Below, piece by piece: positions 53,472 through 63,317 of a stretch of DNA of 64,000 nucleotides (the first letter of the stretch is position 1; each line of letters opens with the position of its first letter). This DNA is from Flavobacterium tagetis (GTDB lineage Bacteria > Bacteroidota > Bacteroidia > Flavobacteriales > Flavobacteriaceae). The stretch covers positions 558,001 to 622,000 of the forward strand of contig NZ_JAERSF010000003.1 in assembly GCF_016735615.1 (NCBI RefSeq). The letters run 5' to 3'. The notes below the pieces were generated by a model that did not search any database, was not told where the DNA came from, and was given only the letters and a program-made list of their open reading frames with translations. Position numbers and translations under genes: made by a program.

Positions 53472-56400
53472 ATGAAGAATAAATTACTTCCTTTACTTTT
53501 TGTCATAGGTAGTTATTCTGCCTACTCTCAAGTTGTGATAGGAAAGAAAGAGGTTACGCCTTCTGCTCAACTAGAGGTTTTTGCAAGCGACAAAGGGATG
53601 CTGATTCCTAATGTTGAGTTAACGAGCACTGTTGATAGGACTACCATTAAGAATGGCAATGTGAATAGCTTATTAGTTTTTAACACAAAAACTATTGCTG
53701 ATGTTGTTCCGGGTTATTACTATTGGTATAATAATAGGTGGAATAAATTTATTATTTCAGGAGAATCCAACGGTATTGCTACTGGTACAGGTATTCCTGG
53801 TAATAAAGGGGAAGCTGGGTATCCAGGTGAAAATGTGTCTTTGTATACAGATAAAGCAACAGGAACTGTTTATGTGCAGAATGCAGACGGTACATGGGCA
53901 TCAATAAACGGTAAAAATGGATTAGACGGCAGAAACGGTATTGTAGGAGGAAACGGGGTTCCGGGAGCTCCAGGTACACCTGCTGTAGATAGTACTGTTC
54001 AAATGTATATTGATTACAATACTGGAACTGTTTATGTAAGAGATCCAAAGGATCCAAATAAATGGATTACAGTAAGTGGTCTTGATGGTATTGCTGGAGC
54101 TACAGGAGTGCCAGGAACGGCCGGTTCAATTACGACTCTTGACGCAATCGTAAAAGATCCAAACGGTAATATCTACGCTTATGTTGGAGACAATAAAACG
54201 GTTGCAGGACGCGATGCGGAGTGGGCTGCTAAATCTCCAAATTGGGTTAAGATTAATGGCTTAGATGGAAGAGATGGAAAAGACGGTGTTATTGGTGGAA
54301 AAGGAGTACCAGGAGCAAAAGGCGAAGCAGGTTATCCTGGTGACAGTGTAGCAATGTACATTGATAATGAGACGGGAACCGTTTATGTTCGCGATCCTAA
54401 AAATCCAGATAAATGGATTCCATTGACAGGAAAAAATGGAATCGATGGAATCCCTGGAGTTGACGGAGCGCCAGGAACAGATGGAGCCATTACGACTCTG
54501 GATGCCATCGTAAAAGATCCAAATGGAAATATTTACGCTTACGTAGGAGATGACAATACAGTTGCAGGACGTGCTAAAGCCTATAAGGACAAGTCAACCG
54601 ACTGGGTAAAAATCAACGGATTGAACGGTAAGGACGGTATTTCCGGAGCAACGGGAGAGAAAGGTGTAGACGGAAAAATCACGACTCTTGATGCGATCAT
54701 CAAATACGGTGCAGATATTTACGCTTACGTCGGTACAGCAGATACTCCTGAAGCCCGTACGATAGAATGGAATAACGGTTCAGCGAACTGGGTAAAAATC
54801 AATGGCATTAATGGTATCGATGGTAAAAACGGTATCAATGGTGGAAACGGAGCTCCTGGAGCACCGGGCACACCTGCTTTAGATCCTACTGTAGAAATGT
54901 ATATTGATTATACAACCGGAACAGTATACGTTAAAGATCCTGAAAATCCTGGACAATGGGTTCCAATAAACGGTAAAGATGGCATTGAAGGAATTAAGGG
55001 GGTACCGGGAGAACCGGGAACAGATGGAGCCATTACGACTCTGGATGCCATCGTAAAAGATCCAAATGGAAATATTTACGCTTACGTAGGAGATGACAAT
55101 ACAGTTGCAGGACGTGCTAAAGCCTATAAGGACAAGTCAACCGACTGGGTAAAAATCAACGGATTGAACGGTAAGGACGGTATTACTGGAGCAACGGGAG
55201 AGAAAGGTGTAGACGGAAAAATCACGACTCTTGATGCCATCGTCAAATACGGTACAGATATTTACGCTTATGTCGGTACAGCGGATACTCCTGAAGGGCG
55301 TACTGCAGAATGGAATAACGGTTCGACAAACTGGGTAAAAATCAACGGATTGAACGGTAAGAACGGTATTACCGGAGCAACGGGAGAGAAAGGTGTAGAC
55401 GGAAAAATCACGACTCTTGATGCGATCATCAAATACGGTACAGATATTTACGCTTATGTCGGTACAGCGGATACTCCTGAAGGGCGTACTGCAGAATGGA
55501 ATAACGGTTCGACAAACTGGGTAAAAATCAACGGATTGAACGGTAAGAACGGTATTACCGGAGCAACGGGAGAGAAAGGTGTAGACGGAAAAATCACGAC
55601 TCTTGATGCGATCATCAAATACGGTACAGATATTTACGCTTATGTCGGTACAGCGGATACTCCTGAAGCCCGTACGACAGAATGGAATAACGGTTCGACA
55701 AACTGGGTAAAAATCAACGGATTGAACGGTAAGGACGGTATTTCCGGAGCAACGGGAGAGAAAGGTGTAGACGGAAAAATAACGACTCTTGATGCGATCA
55801 TCAAATACGGTACAGATATTTATGCTTACGTCGGTACAGCAGATACTCCTGAAGCCCGTACGATAGAATGGAATAACGGTTCAGCGAACTGGGTAAAAAT
55901 CAATGGCATTAATGGTATCGATGGTAAAAACGGTATCAATGGAGGAAACGGAGCTCCTGGAGCACCGGGCACACCTGCTTTAGATCCTACTGTTCAGATG
56001 TATATAGATTATAGCACTGGGACAGTTTACGTAAGAGATCCGCAAGATAATACGAAATGGGTTCCTGCAAACAAAGAAACACTGACATCATTGGTTTTTG
56101 ATGAAGCAAGCAATAAGCTAACATATACAAATGAAAATTCTGTAGCGAATGTAATTGATTTAGGTGAAGCAATCGCGGCGGGAGAGACCAAGACAACTTT
56201 AGCTCATAATGCAACTGCAAACACATTGACTTATGTAGGCGAGGGATCAACAGAGATAATTAACTTGGCAGACATTACAACGACCACTCCTGATACAGTT
56301 TTGGAAGTTACAGGCACAGGAGCAACGTTCAAGGCTGCTACAGTAAACATTGTTCCTTCAGCAGTAGTCGGAGATGTACTGACGACATCTGAAACAGGTG

Positions 56401-56765
56401 TTGTGGCATGGAAGGCTACAGTTAAACCAAATGTTTTAGGAATTGTGGCAACTTCTGATGATTATACAGTAAAAGCTGATGATTATACAATTATTGCAAA
56501 TAAATTGACAAAAGATATTACTATTAAACTTCCTAATGCGGCAGATAACAAAGGTAGAATTATTGTTATTAATCAACATAATGTTGTTATACCTAATACG
56601 GATACTGCAGTACAGGTTAAGTTTGATGTCAATGTAATTTATTCAGATACCGATCAATATCCATACATCGCAGCAAGTTTATTTGGTGGGGTAAGTAAAG
56701 GAAGTGCAAAAATCACTTTACAATCTGATGGTGAAAATTGGTATGTAATTACCTATACAATGTAA
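53472..56765 (+). CDS. Collagen-like modular secreted protein 2
   Basis: The 1097-residue paralogue of the preceding gene has a near-matching signal (MKNKLLPLLFVIGSYSAYSQ), the same head domain, module A, module B and an extra module B' (ITTLDAIIKYGTDIYAYVG...WNNGSTNWVKING). B' is tandemly repeated with a 62-residue period. The region DPTVQMYIDYSTGTVYV through GVVAWKA is almost identical to protein 1 (roughly 52355-52800 against 55990-56420), whereas the last 100 residues differ. It ends LQSDGENWYVITYTM. Probably a second fibre of the same kind. Confidence 0.75.
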   Translation: MKNKLLPLLFVIGSYSAYSQVVIGKKEVTPSAQLEVFASDKGMLIPNVELTSTVDRTTIKNGNVNSLLVFNTKTIADVVPGYYYWYNNRWNKFIISGESNGIATGTGIPGNKGEAGYPGENVSLYTDKATGTVYVQNADGTWASINGKNGLDGRNGIVGGNGVPGAPGTPAVDSTVQMYIDYNTGTVYVRDPKDPNKWITVSGLDGIAGATGVPGTAGSITTLDAIVKDPNGNIYAYVGDNKTVAGRDAEWAAKSPNWVKINGLDGRDGKDGVIGGKGVPGAKGEAGYPGDSVAMYIDNETGTVYVRDPKNPDKWIPLTGKNGIDGIPGVDGAPGTDGAITTLDAIVKDPNGNIYAYVGDDNTVAGRAKAYKDKSTDWVKINGLNGKDGISGATGEKGVDGKITTLDAIIKYGADIYAYVGTADTPEARTIEWNNGSANWVKINGINGIDGKNGINGGNGAPGAPGTPALDPTVEMYIDYTTGTVYVKDPENPGQWVPINGKDGIEGIKGVPGEPGTDGAITTLDAIVKDPNGNIYAYVGDDNTVAGRAKAYKDKSTDWVKINGLNGKDGITGATGEKGVDGKITTLDAIVKYGTDIYAYVGTADTPEGRTAEWNNGSTNWVKINGLNGKNGITGATGEKGVDGKITTLDAIIKYGTDIYAYVGTADTPEGRTAEWNNGSTNWVKINGLNGKNGITGATGEKGVDGKITTLDAIIKYGTDIYAYVGTADTPEARTTEWNNGSTNWVKINGLNGKDGISGATGEKGVDGKITTLDAIIKYGTDIYAYVGTADTPEARTIEWNNGSANWVKINGINGIDGKNGINGGNGAPGAPGTPALDPTVQMYIDYSTGTVYVRDPQDNTKWVPANKETLTSLVFDEASNKLTYTNENSVANVIDLGEAIAAGETKTTLAHNATANTLTYVGEGSTEIINLADITTTTPDTVLEVTGTGATFKAATVNIVPSAVVGDVLTTSETGVVAWKATVKPNVLGIVATSDDYTVKADDYTIIANKLTKDITIKLPNAADNKGRIIVINQHNVVIPNTDTAVQVKFDVNVIYSDTDQYPYIAASLFGGVSKGSAKITLQSDGENWYVITYTM
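55179..55905 (+). repeat. Four tandem 186-bp coding repeats
   Basis: Units begin at about 55179, 55365, 55551 and 55737 (each at GGTATT in the Gly-X-Y linker), spaced exactly 186 bp. Units two and three are nearly identical at the nucleotide level. A related unit lies near 54645. Such arrays change copy number easily by slippage or recombination. Confidence 0.85.
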
Positions 56766-56780
56766 TTCATTTCTAAAGTT

Positions 56781-56819
56781 ATTAAGTTTCGGTCATGTTT
56801 ACAATGACCGAAACTTAAT
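56781..56819. terminator. Perfect 16-bp hairpin between collagen-like protein 2 and the fibrinogen-like protein
   Basis: ATTAAGTTTCGGTCAT at 56781-56796 is the exact reverse complement of 56804-56819. It lacks a T-run, so it may end transcription weakly or protect the mRNA end. Confidence 0.6.
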
Positions 56820-56855
56820 ATCCTTAATTTATATAAAAACAATAAAAAAATAATA

Positions 56856-59252
56856 ATGAAAAAAATAGTTTTTACTTTAATAATGGTTTTTACTTTGATG
56901 CAGACATTTGCACAAGGCAATGATCCAGTTGTTATTGGAGGTGCTCAAAAGGGAGATGCTAATGCAACTGTTGAAATTCTTTCAAAAAATGGTACAAAAG
57001 GTTTTATGCCTCCACGTTTAACGCAGGTGCAGATAAATGCTTTACAGGCATCATTAAAAGCAGAGAATAATGGCTTAAGTGTTTACAATACAGATGAAAA
57101 ATGTCTTCAATCCTGGAAAGGTGATGCATGGACAGAATGCAATCCCGTGCAGATAGCTAAATTCGATGTCGATTGTGCTTCAAGTGGTATAAAAGGAATT
57201 TACTATAAAGATGTTCCAGTAACTAATAATGAGTATTTGGAGCTTTCAGTAGTAGTAAAGAAGGCAGGTGCATATACTTTTGTAGCTGAAACTCAAAATG
57301 GAGTGCGTTTCTTTCTATCGTCTGTTATTAGCACAGCAAGTCCAGCTCCTCAAATTATAAAAATTCCAGCTTTTGGAACACCAACAACAACAGGGACTTT
57401 TAATTATAATATTGTTGATCAGTCTGGTGTTACGGTATGTTCTTCATTTCCTGTAACTGTGACAGAAAATAATGCTGTATTTACAATTGATTGTAATAAT
57501 ACGCAGGTTGTTGGCAAATTTGAGGAAGGCAAAGAAGTTACAGGTTCCGATATGATCATTTTAAATCTTAATGTCACAAAAGCAGGTAACTATACCTTTA
57601 AAACAGTTGCACAAAACGGTCTTTCATTTTTTGCTTCTGGTACTTTAGCATATCCAGGTTTTAATCAGGTAAATCTTCGTCCTGTTATTGGTAGTATTCC
57701 AACTTGGAAAGCACCTGATGGGGTTATTACATTTGATATTCTTGATAAAGAAGATGTTTCTTTAGGCTGTGCTGTAAAAGTTCCGGTAACAAGTACAAAA
57801 GCAGAAGTAACTGTTGACTGTAATGCAGGAGTTGAAGTTGATGGTTTATTAATTGCAGGCCAATCTAGTACAGGTCAGAATAAAATTACTATAACAACTA
57901 ATGTTACTAAAGTAGGACCTTGGAAAGTTGAAACCAATTTGATTAATGGATTGAAATTTGCCGGATCTGGAATATTTACTGAAACGGGTTCAAGTGAAGA
58001 TAATGAAATGATTTTGTATGCTGATGGTACACCTACAGCGGTGGGTGATCAAATGTATACGATAACAGACAAGCTTTCAAATGCAACAATTTGTTCAAAT
58101 GTTAAGGTGGTTGTTTCTCCTAATGAAGCTGTATTTACGTTAGGCAGCTGTAGTGCGCCTTCGCAAAGTGGAACATGGAAATCTAATGCTGCATTGGTTG
58201 GTGCAACAGCAACAGTAAATATGGTTGCTTCTCAAGCAGGACCATACAATCTGTCTGCTAGTGGATCTGGTATGACACTTACTGCGAGCGGGAATGCTTC
58301 GGCGGGAACGAATCCAATAATATTTAAAGCTAGCGGAACTCCAGAAGCAAGCGGATTGATTAGTCTTGATATAAAAAATAGTAAAGATGAAACAGTATGT
58401 ACGATAACGATAAATGTTATAGCGAGTAAAGGTGCAAAAGATAATCCTGCTACTAGTTGTGCAGATATTTTAAGTGATATTCCTACTGCTAAGGATGGTG
58501 AATATTGGATCAAGCCAGCAACAGGTTATGCAGGTCAGGCAATCAAAACTTTTTGCGATATGACTAATGGTGGTTTAACATTAGTTTGGTCATTTACAGA
58601 ACAAACAGCACTTACGACTTACCAGACTGTGAATCAAGGAAATATAAACGGAGATTATTTTAGATTTAATGTAGATCAGCCTAAAAATGCTGATAATTAC
58701 ACATCTGAGACTATTAATTACGAAAATTTCCGTTTACCAAGAGCAGTAATGCGTGGTCTTAGTCCGGAAAATCAATTATACTTTAAGGTTCGTATTGCAT
58801 CAGGAGTAGCGGCTGCAAAAGATGTAAATGATGCTAATGCTTTGGCGAATTATGCTATATTTCCTACAGTTTATAATAATTTAGATATCAGATATGATAG
58901 TTGTACTGAACGTAACTGGATAGGAACAGGTAAAATTTTAGGTACTGCTTTTGGAACAGGTGCAAATAATGTAGCTTATTATGGCACTAAGACTAGTGGT
59001 GTTTATATGCAACCTTATCATAGTGGTGGTTATGCATTCCATATTAATTGGGATGGTGGATCTACTGTTAGCGGTGCAGGAAACCCTAATTATTTTGGTT
59101 GGTTTGGTGAAGGTGGTCAGGAAGTAAATGGTCACTTCTACAATTGTAAAACTGGCAATGCAGCTTGTTCAGGTAATACTACTGGCTCATCAGGTGTAAT
59201 GGTTAGTAACCCTACAACTGGAGGAAGATTATTGCAATATTTCATGAAATAA
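56856..59252 (+). CDS. Secreted Ig-like repeat protein with fibrinogen-like C-terminal domain
   Basis: The 798-residue protein has a signal ending TFAQ and a head domain with KGFMPPRLTQVQ, similar to the two proteins upstream. Four repeats of about 95-105 residues follow, each starting with a strand around a Cys (FDVDC, FTIDC, VTVDC, FTLGSC) and containing a V(T/V)KAGxY(T)F core. From about residue 535, SCADILSDIPTAKDGEYW and FCDMTNGGLTLVWS match the start of fibrinogen-related domains, which commonly bind acetylated sugars or proteins. No T9SS domain is seen. It is probably a surface adhesin or lectin; the role is inferred. Confidence 0.7.
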   Translation: MKKIVFTLIMVFTLMQTFAQGNDPVVIGGAQKGDANATVEILSKNGTKGFMPPRLTQVQINALQASLKAENNGLSVYNTDEKCLQSWKGDAWTECNPVQIAKFDVDCASSGIKGIYYKDVPVTNNEYLELSVVVKKAGAYTFVAETQNGVRFFLSSVISTASPAPQIIKIPAFGTPTTTGTFNYNIVDQSGVTVCSSFPVTVTENNAVFTIDCNNTQVVGKFEEGKEVTGSDMIILNLNVTKAGNYTFKTVAQNGLSFFASGTLAYPGFNQVNLRPVIGSIPTWKAPDGVITFDILDKEDVSLGCAVKVPVTSTKAEVTVDCNAGVEVDGLLIAGQSSTGQNKITITTNVTKVGPWKVETNLINGLKFAGSGIFTETGSSEDNEMILYADGTPTAVGDQMYTITDKLSNATICSNVKVVVSPNEAVFTLGSCSAPSQSGTWKSNAALVGATATVNMVASQAGPYNLSASGSGMTLTASGNASAGTNPIIFKASGTPEASGLISLDIKNSKDETVCTITINVIASKGAKDNPATSCADILSDIPTAKDGEYWIKPATGYAGQAIKTFCDMTNGGLTLVWSFTEQTALTTYQTVNQGNINGDYFRFNVDQPKNADNYTSETINYENFRLPRAVMRGLSPENQLYFKVRIASGVAAAKDVNDANALANYAIFPTVYNNLDIRYDSCTERNWIGTGKILGTAFGTGANNVAYYGTKTSGVYMQPYHSGGYAFHINWDGGSTVSGAGNPNYFGWFGEGGQEVNGHFYNCKTGNAACSGNTTGSSGVMVSNPTTGGRLLQYFMK

Positions 59253-59275
59253 AAAATCAAAATATAATTACAAAG

Positions 59276-59306
59276 AAAGAGATCTCCCATAAGAGATCTC
59301 TTTTTT
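59276..59306 (+). terminator. Terminator after the fibrinogen-like protein
   Basis: An 11-bp perfect stem (AAAGAGATCTC/GAGATCTCTTT) with a 6-nt loop and six T. Confidence 0.9.
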
Positions 59307-59330
59307 GTAATTTGGTAAAAAATAAGATTA

Positions 59331-60740
59331 ATGAGAAAGCAACATTTTATAAGAGTAATTGTTTTAATTATGTGCATAACTTCGATAGCTACAAAATCGT
59401 ATAGTCAATCAGCTATTGTTGTTAAAAACGCTTATATCAAAAAAGGAGATGCTTCTTATTTGTACGGTTTTAGAGATAGTAAAAGAATTGAGATAGATAC
59501 AGCTTATGCCGTTGTAGCGGGAAAAATAAGCATAGCTACCAAAGAAGCATTAAAACCTGGAATGTATTTTATAAGCACTCCATCAATTATTGAAAAAGAA
59601 CCAATTCAGATACTTTTATCCCAAGAGCAAAAAGAACAAATTAATATAGAGTGCGAAGAGAGTAGTGATAAAATAAAGGTTGATAAAAATGTAGAAGGGG
59701 ATGTTTATAGAGCTTACATTGAAGCTGCAAGACAGTATTTTATGCAGCAGGATAATTACAGAGTACAGTTACGCTCTGTGTCAACTGAAAAGGAAAAAGA
59801 ATTACTCCTAAAAAAAGTGACTGATGCCCAGCAGCAATTTTACAATTTTGGAGTACAGACTGCAAAAGGTTATCCAGAGACATTACTGGCGTCCATAATA
59901 AATTGCAATAATATACCACCAAATCCTGACGATAAATTTAAAAGCTACTTAGAGCATACGTCATCCATACAATATAAAACGGCAACTGATTTTATTAGGA
60001 AAAACTATTGGTCAGGAGTTGATTTTAAAGATACGCTTTTGTTAAATACCCCATTTTTAGCTGACAAAACGGAAAATTACACGCGACAGTTTAATCCGGA
60101 TGATTCAAATACTGTTGGAATTGTTGTTGAATTATTAGAAAAAAGTAAAGTAAATCCGCAATTATTTCAGATCATTTCTGATGCAATGTTTCAGATTTAC
60201 AATAAACCAGGATCTGATTATTATAATAATGATGTTACTATTGCCATTCTTAATAAAAGTTTGGAGCAAACTTTTATTCCAGATTGGAAAAAGCTTTCGA
60301 TCCGTGAGCAGATTAAAATAATTCAAAAAAATAAAATAGGAACAATTGCCAATAACATTACACTAAAAGATTCTAGTGGCAAATCGCATGTGCTGAAAGA
60401 ATCAAAAGCAACCTATATTTTATTGTATTTTTATGATCCTGAGTGTCATTCTTGTGCAAAAGCGACTCCAATAGTAAAAGATTGGGCAGGAAAACAGAAA
60501 AATCTTAAAATATGGTCTGTTTATATAGAACAAGACAAAGCAAAATGGGAAAAGTATAACAATGAAAATAGTTCGCCAGAAAACTGGTTGAATTTATGGG
60601 ATGAAAATAGAGAGGATAAATTGACAGAAAAGTATTGGATTGATGGTATTCCAGCAATGTATTTATTAGATAAAGATAAAAAAGTATTGTTAAAGAATGC
60701 TAGTTTTAATCAATTAGCGAATTATTTTTCTAACGAATGA
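59331..60740 (+). CDS. Thioredoxin-fold (TlpA/AhpC-like) exported protein
   Basis: The 469-residue protein has a signal region ending KSYSQ. The N-terminal two thirds (about 25-330) are a helical and beta domain like those in Bacteroidota thiol-oxidoreductases of the DUF4369/DUF5106 type. The C-terminal thioredoxin domain carries the CxxC motif CHSC in FYDPECHSCAKATP and the cis-Pro loop in DGIPAMYLLD. It probably handles disulfides in the periplasm. The Cys-rich repeats of the upstream protein could be a substrate, but this is only a neighbourhood guess. Confidence 0.8.
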   Translation: MRKQHFIRVIVLIMCITSIATKSYSQSAIVVKNAYIKKGDASYLYGFRDSKRIEIDTAYAVVAGKISIATKEALKPGMYFISTPSIIEKEPIQILLSQEQKEQINIECEESSDKIKVDKNVEGDVYRAYIEAARQYFMQQDNYRVQLRSVSTEKEKELLLKKVTDAQQQFYNFGVQTAKGYPETLLASIINCNNIPPNPDDKFKSYLEHTSSIQYKTATDFIRKNYWSGVDFKDTLLLNTPFLADKTENYTRQFNPDDSNTVGIVVELLEKSKVNPQLFQIISDAMFQIYNKPGSDYYNNDVTIAILNKSLEQTFIPDWKKLSIREQIKIIQKNKIGTIANNITLKDSSGKSHVLKESKATYILLYFYDPECHSCAKATPIVKDWAGKQKNLKIWSVYIEQDKAKWEKYNNENSSPENWLNLWDENREDKLTEKYWIDGIPAMYLLDKDKKVLLKNASFNQLANYFSNE

Positions 60741-60772
60741 TAAAAAAAATAAACATATAAATTTTCAAAAAA

Positions 60773-60804
60773 AAGGTTGTCTTAGAAAAGACAACTTTTT
60801 TTTT
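60773..60804 (+). terminator. Terminator after the thioredoxin-fold gene
   Basis: An 11-bp stem (AAGGTTGTCTT with AAGACAACTTT, one G-U pair) and nine T. The rest of the 312-bp gap to 61052 is AT-rich; it holds a small CCCTT/AAGGG hairpin near 60914 and no clear promoter. Confidence 0.9.
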
Positions 60805-61052
60805 GAAAAACTAGCTAACTGTTTTACTGAAAAGAATGTTATAGCCTGCTACTAGTATTTAAAAATAAATTAAAACATTTTAAATATTTAATATACAGAT
60901 CACTTTTATCTTCCCTTATAAAAAGGGATAAATGGTAAAATTAATCTTATTCTGATACATCAAAAACTTTTAAGGGATATCGAGCTTTTATTATTGCTTT
61001 AGTTTTGCTTCTCAATTAATGTGCAGTTTGTATATAATTAAAATAGTTATTT

Positions 61053-62357
61053 ATGGAAAATAATTACTTACATAAAATAGAAAAAAGATCATTTTCTATT
61101 TTATTAAATAGTAAGCGTCAAAGCGGTTTTATAGCTCTAATAGTGAGTTTAATTAGTTGTCATGAAATAAAAGCTCAATTGGTTAATGAAACAGATTTAA
61201 AATTAGATAAAGACGCAGTAATGGCGATTTATATGGATTATGAAAATACTCCAAAGGGGAATTTTATAAATGATGGTCAATTGTATATTTTTCAAAATTG
61301 GAAAAATGATGGTATAGTCACTTATACAGATAGTAAGGATGGTTTTACTTTTTTTACTGGTTTTGAGGATCAATTTATAGAAGGAACTCAAATTTCTAAT
61401 TTCAAGAATGTATCTTTTAAAAATACATCTTCCTTAATTCCATTTCATTTAGGTGGAAAAATTCTTATAGGCGGTAATTCTATATTTGATAAAGGCGTAA
61501 TTCTGGCAAGTGATTACGGTGGTTTGGTGATTTTTAAAGATAAAGCAACACATACATTAACAAGTGATTTGAGTTTTGTTGATGGGCAAGTGCAAAAAAT
61601 CGGAAGTGGATCATTTGAATTTCCTGTTGGAGCAGGAAATTATTTCAGACCATCTTATCATAGTGTAGGTACAGGTGATGGGATGATTTATACTACACAG
61701 TATTTAAATAAAAATTCGAGCAGTCTTCATACTCATGATAAGAGGGATGAAAAACTACAAAAAATCAATGGTAATGAATACTGGGAAGTAACTCAAAACA
61801 AAGGAGCTGATAAAATCATTCTGAGTTTGTCAATGGACAGTAGAACTACTCCATCAGAATTTTTTAATTCAAGTGATGATTATGATGTGGTAATAGCACG
61901 ATGGGATGCGGATTCAGACAAATGGATCAGTGAAGGGGGAGATGTAAGCGATCCGCTGGCAGGGAAACCATATGAAAAATTGTTGACCGCACAAGTTAGT
62001 GGTTATGGAATATTTACAACAGCTTTGGTTAAAAAAGTACCGCCAATTCCAGAAGATGTAAAAATATACAATGCGATCTCACCAAATGATGATGGTTTAA
62101 ATGACAGTTTCCTAATTGAAGGGATTAAAAATTTCCCAGATAATCAATTAGAGATTTTTAATAGATGGGGAGTAAAAGTTTATGAAACTAAATCATATAA
62201 CGAAAGTGATAATATGTTTAAAGGATATTCAGATGGTCGTGCTACAATTAAGCGAGGAGATAAACTTCCAACTGGAACATATTTCTATGTGTTGAAATAC
62301 AATACAGATAAACGTACGATAGAACGAACAGGTTATTTGTATATCAATAATCAATAA
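61053..62357 (+). CDS. T9SS type-B secreted protein (gliding-motility-associated C-terminal domain)
   Basis: The 434-residue protein has a long N-region and signal ending EIKAQ. A beta-rich passenger domain of about 300 residues follows (LYIFQNWKNDGIVTYTD; GSGSFEFPVGAG). The last ~90 residues are a type-B sorting domain: IYNAISPNDDGLNDSFLIEG, LEIFNRWGVKVYET and PTGTYFYVLKY. Type-B cargo requires a PorP/SprF-like protein for secretion, and one is encoded 20 bp downstream. The passenger is not assigned to a known family. Confidence 0.88.
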   Translation: MENNYLHKIEKRSFSILLNSKRQSGFIALIVSLISCHEIKAQLVNETDLKLDKDAVMAIYMDYENTPKGNFINDGQLYIFQNWKNDGIVTYTDSKDGFTFFTGFEDQFIEGTQISNFKNVSFKNTSSLIPFHLGGKILIGGNSIFDKGVILASDYGGLVIFKDKATHTLTSDLSFVDGQVQKIGSGSFEFPVGAGNYFRPSYHSVGTGDGMIYTTQYLNKNSSSLHTHDKRDEKLQKINGNEYWEVTQNKGADKIILSLSMDSRTTPSEFFNSSDDYDVVIARWDADSDKWISEGGDVSDPLAGKPYEKLLTAQVSGYGIFTTALVKKVPPIPEDVKIYNAISPNDDGLNDSFLIEGIKNFPDNQLEIFNRWGVKVYETKSYNESDNMFKGYSDGRATIKRGDKLPTGTYFYVLKYNTDKRTIERTGYLYINNQ

Positions 62358-62377
62358 TTAATAAGGAACTAGAACAA

Positions 62378-63295
62378 ATGAAAAAGATTTCATACATATT
62401 AATATTGTTGTTAATGGGGGTTTTCGAAGTCTCGGCGCAACAACAATCACAGTATACACAATACATGTATAATACTATGACAATAAACCCAGGATATACA
62501 GGAACACGTGGTTTACCGAGTATCTTTGGATTATATAGAACTCAATGGGTAGGACTTGACGGAGCTCCTACCACTGCAAATTTTTCTATAGAATCACCAA
62601 TTACTGAAAACGGGCAAGGTTTAGGATTGTCTGTGATTAATGATCAAATAGGATTTACAAAAGAAACCACTGTAACAGCAAGCTATGCTTACCCAGTTCG
62701 GCTTTCGGCTGATGTGCACTTATCTTTAGGGGTTAGTGCTTCAGGAAATTTTGCACAAATAGATTATACTAAAGCTACAATTCAAGATGTTAATGATCCT
62801 TATCTTACAGGTGTTTTAACAAAAAATTCTCCAAATTTTGGAGCAGGGGCATATTTCCACTCTTCAAAATGGTATGCAGGGTTATCTGTACCAATGATTT
62901 TGGAAACAAAATTTTATGATGATGTTAAAGTATCTGTCGCTTCTCAAAAAATGCATTTTTATGCGATGGGAGGTTATGTTTTTGATCTGAATGACAACTT
63001 GAAGTTTAAGCCAGCAGTAATGGCAAAAATGGTTAGTGGGGCACCTTTGGCGGTTGATATATCTGCAAACTTTTTATTTAGTGAGATGTTCACACTAGGG
63101 GCGGCATATAGATTGGACGCTGCGGTAAGTGCTATGGCTGGTTTTCAGGTTTCACCAGGTCTAAATATTGGGTATGCCTATGATTATGATACTCAAAAAA
63201 TTGGAAACTATAATTCAGGGTCTCATGAAATTTTTCTTCGATTTGATCTTTTTTCTACGAGTAAATACAGACTGGTTACGCCAAGATTCTTTTAA
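62378..63295 (+). CDS. PorP/SprF-family type IX secretion protein
   Basis: The 305-residue outer-membrane protein has a signal ending VSAQ and the family opening QQSQYTQYMYNTMTINPGYTG, followed by GLYRTQWVGLDGAP. It ends in a beta-barrel with a C-terminal RFF. SprF-like proteins help export and anchor type-B cargo such as SprB. It is linked to the type-B cargo gene upstream (20 bp) and the PorE-like gene downstream (22 bp), so this is a cargo-specific export unit. Confidence 0.92.
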   Translation: MKKISYILILLLMGVFEVSAQQQSQYTQYMYNTMTINPGYTGTRGLPSIFGLYRTQWVGLDGAPTTANFSIESPITENGQGLGLSVINDQIGFTKETTVTASYAYPVRLSADVHLSLGVSASGNFAQIDYTKATIQDVNDPYLTGVLTKNSPNFGAGAYFHSSKWYAGLSVPMILETKFYDDVKVSVASQKMHFYAMGGYVFDLNDNLKFKPAVMAKMVSGAPLAVDISANFLFSEMFTLGAAYRLDAAVSAMAGFQVSPGLNIGYAYDYDTQKIGNYNSGSHEIFLRFDLFSTSKYRLVTPRFF

Positions 63296-63317
63296 CAACT
63301 ATAAACTAGGATAAAAA

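Noticed and set aside
50721..56765. Collagen-like genes as phage tail fibres from a prophage
   Set aside because: No phage structural, lysis or integrase genes lie nearby. Both proteins have signal peptides, and each gene is single with its own terminator or hairpin.
50433..60990. Shared AAAACTTTTnnnGGnA words upstream of 50721, 53472 and 61053 as a common regulatory motif
   Set aside because: The words are short, AT-rich and at different distances from the start codons, and could arise by chance in such sequence.
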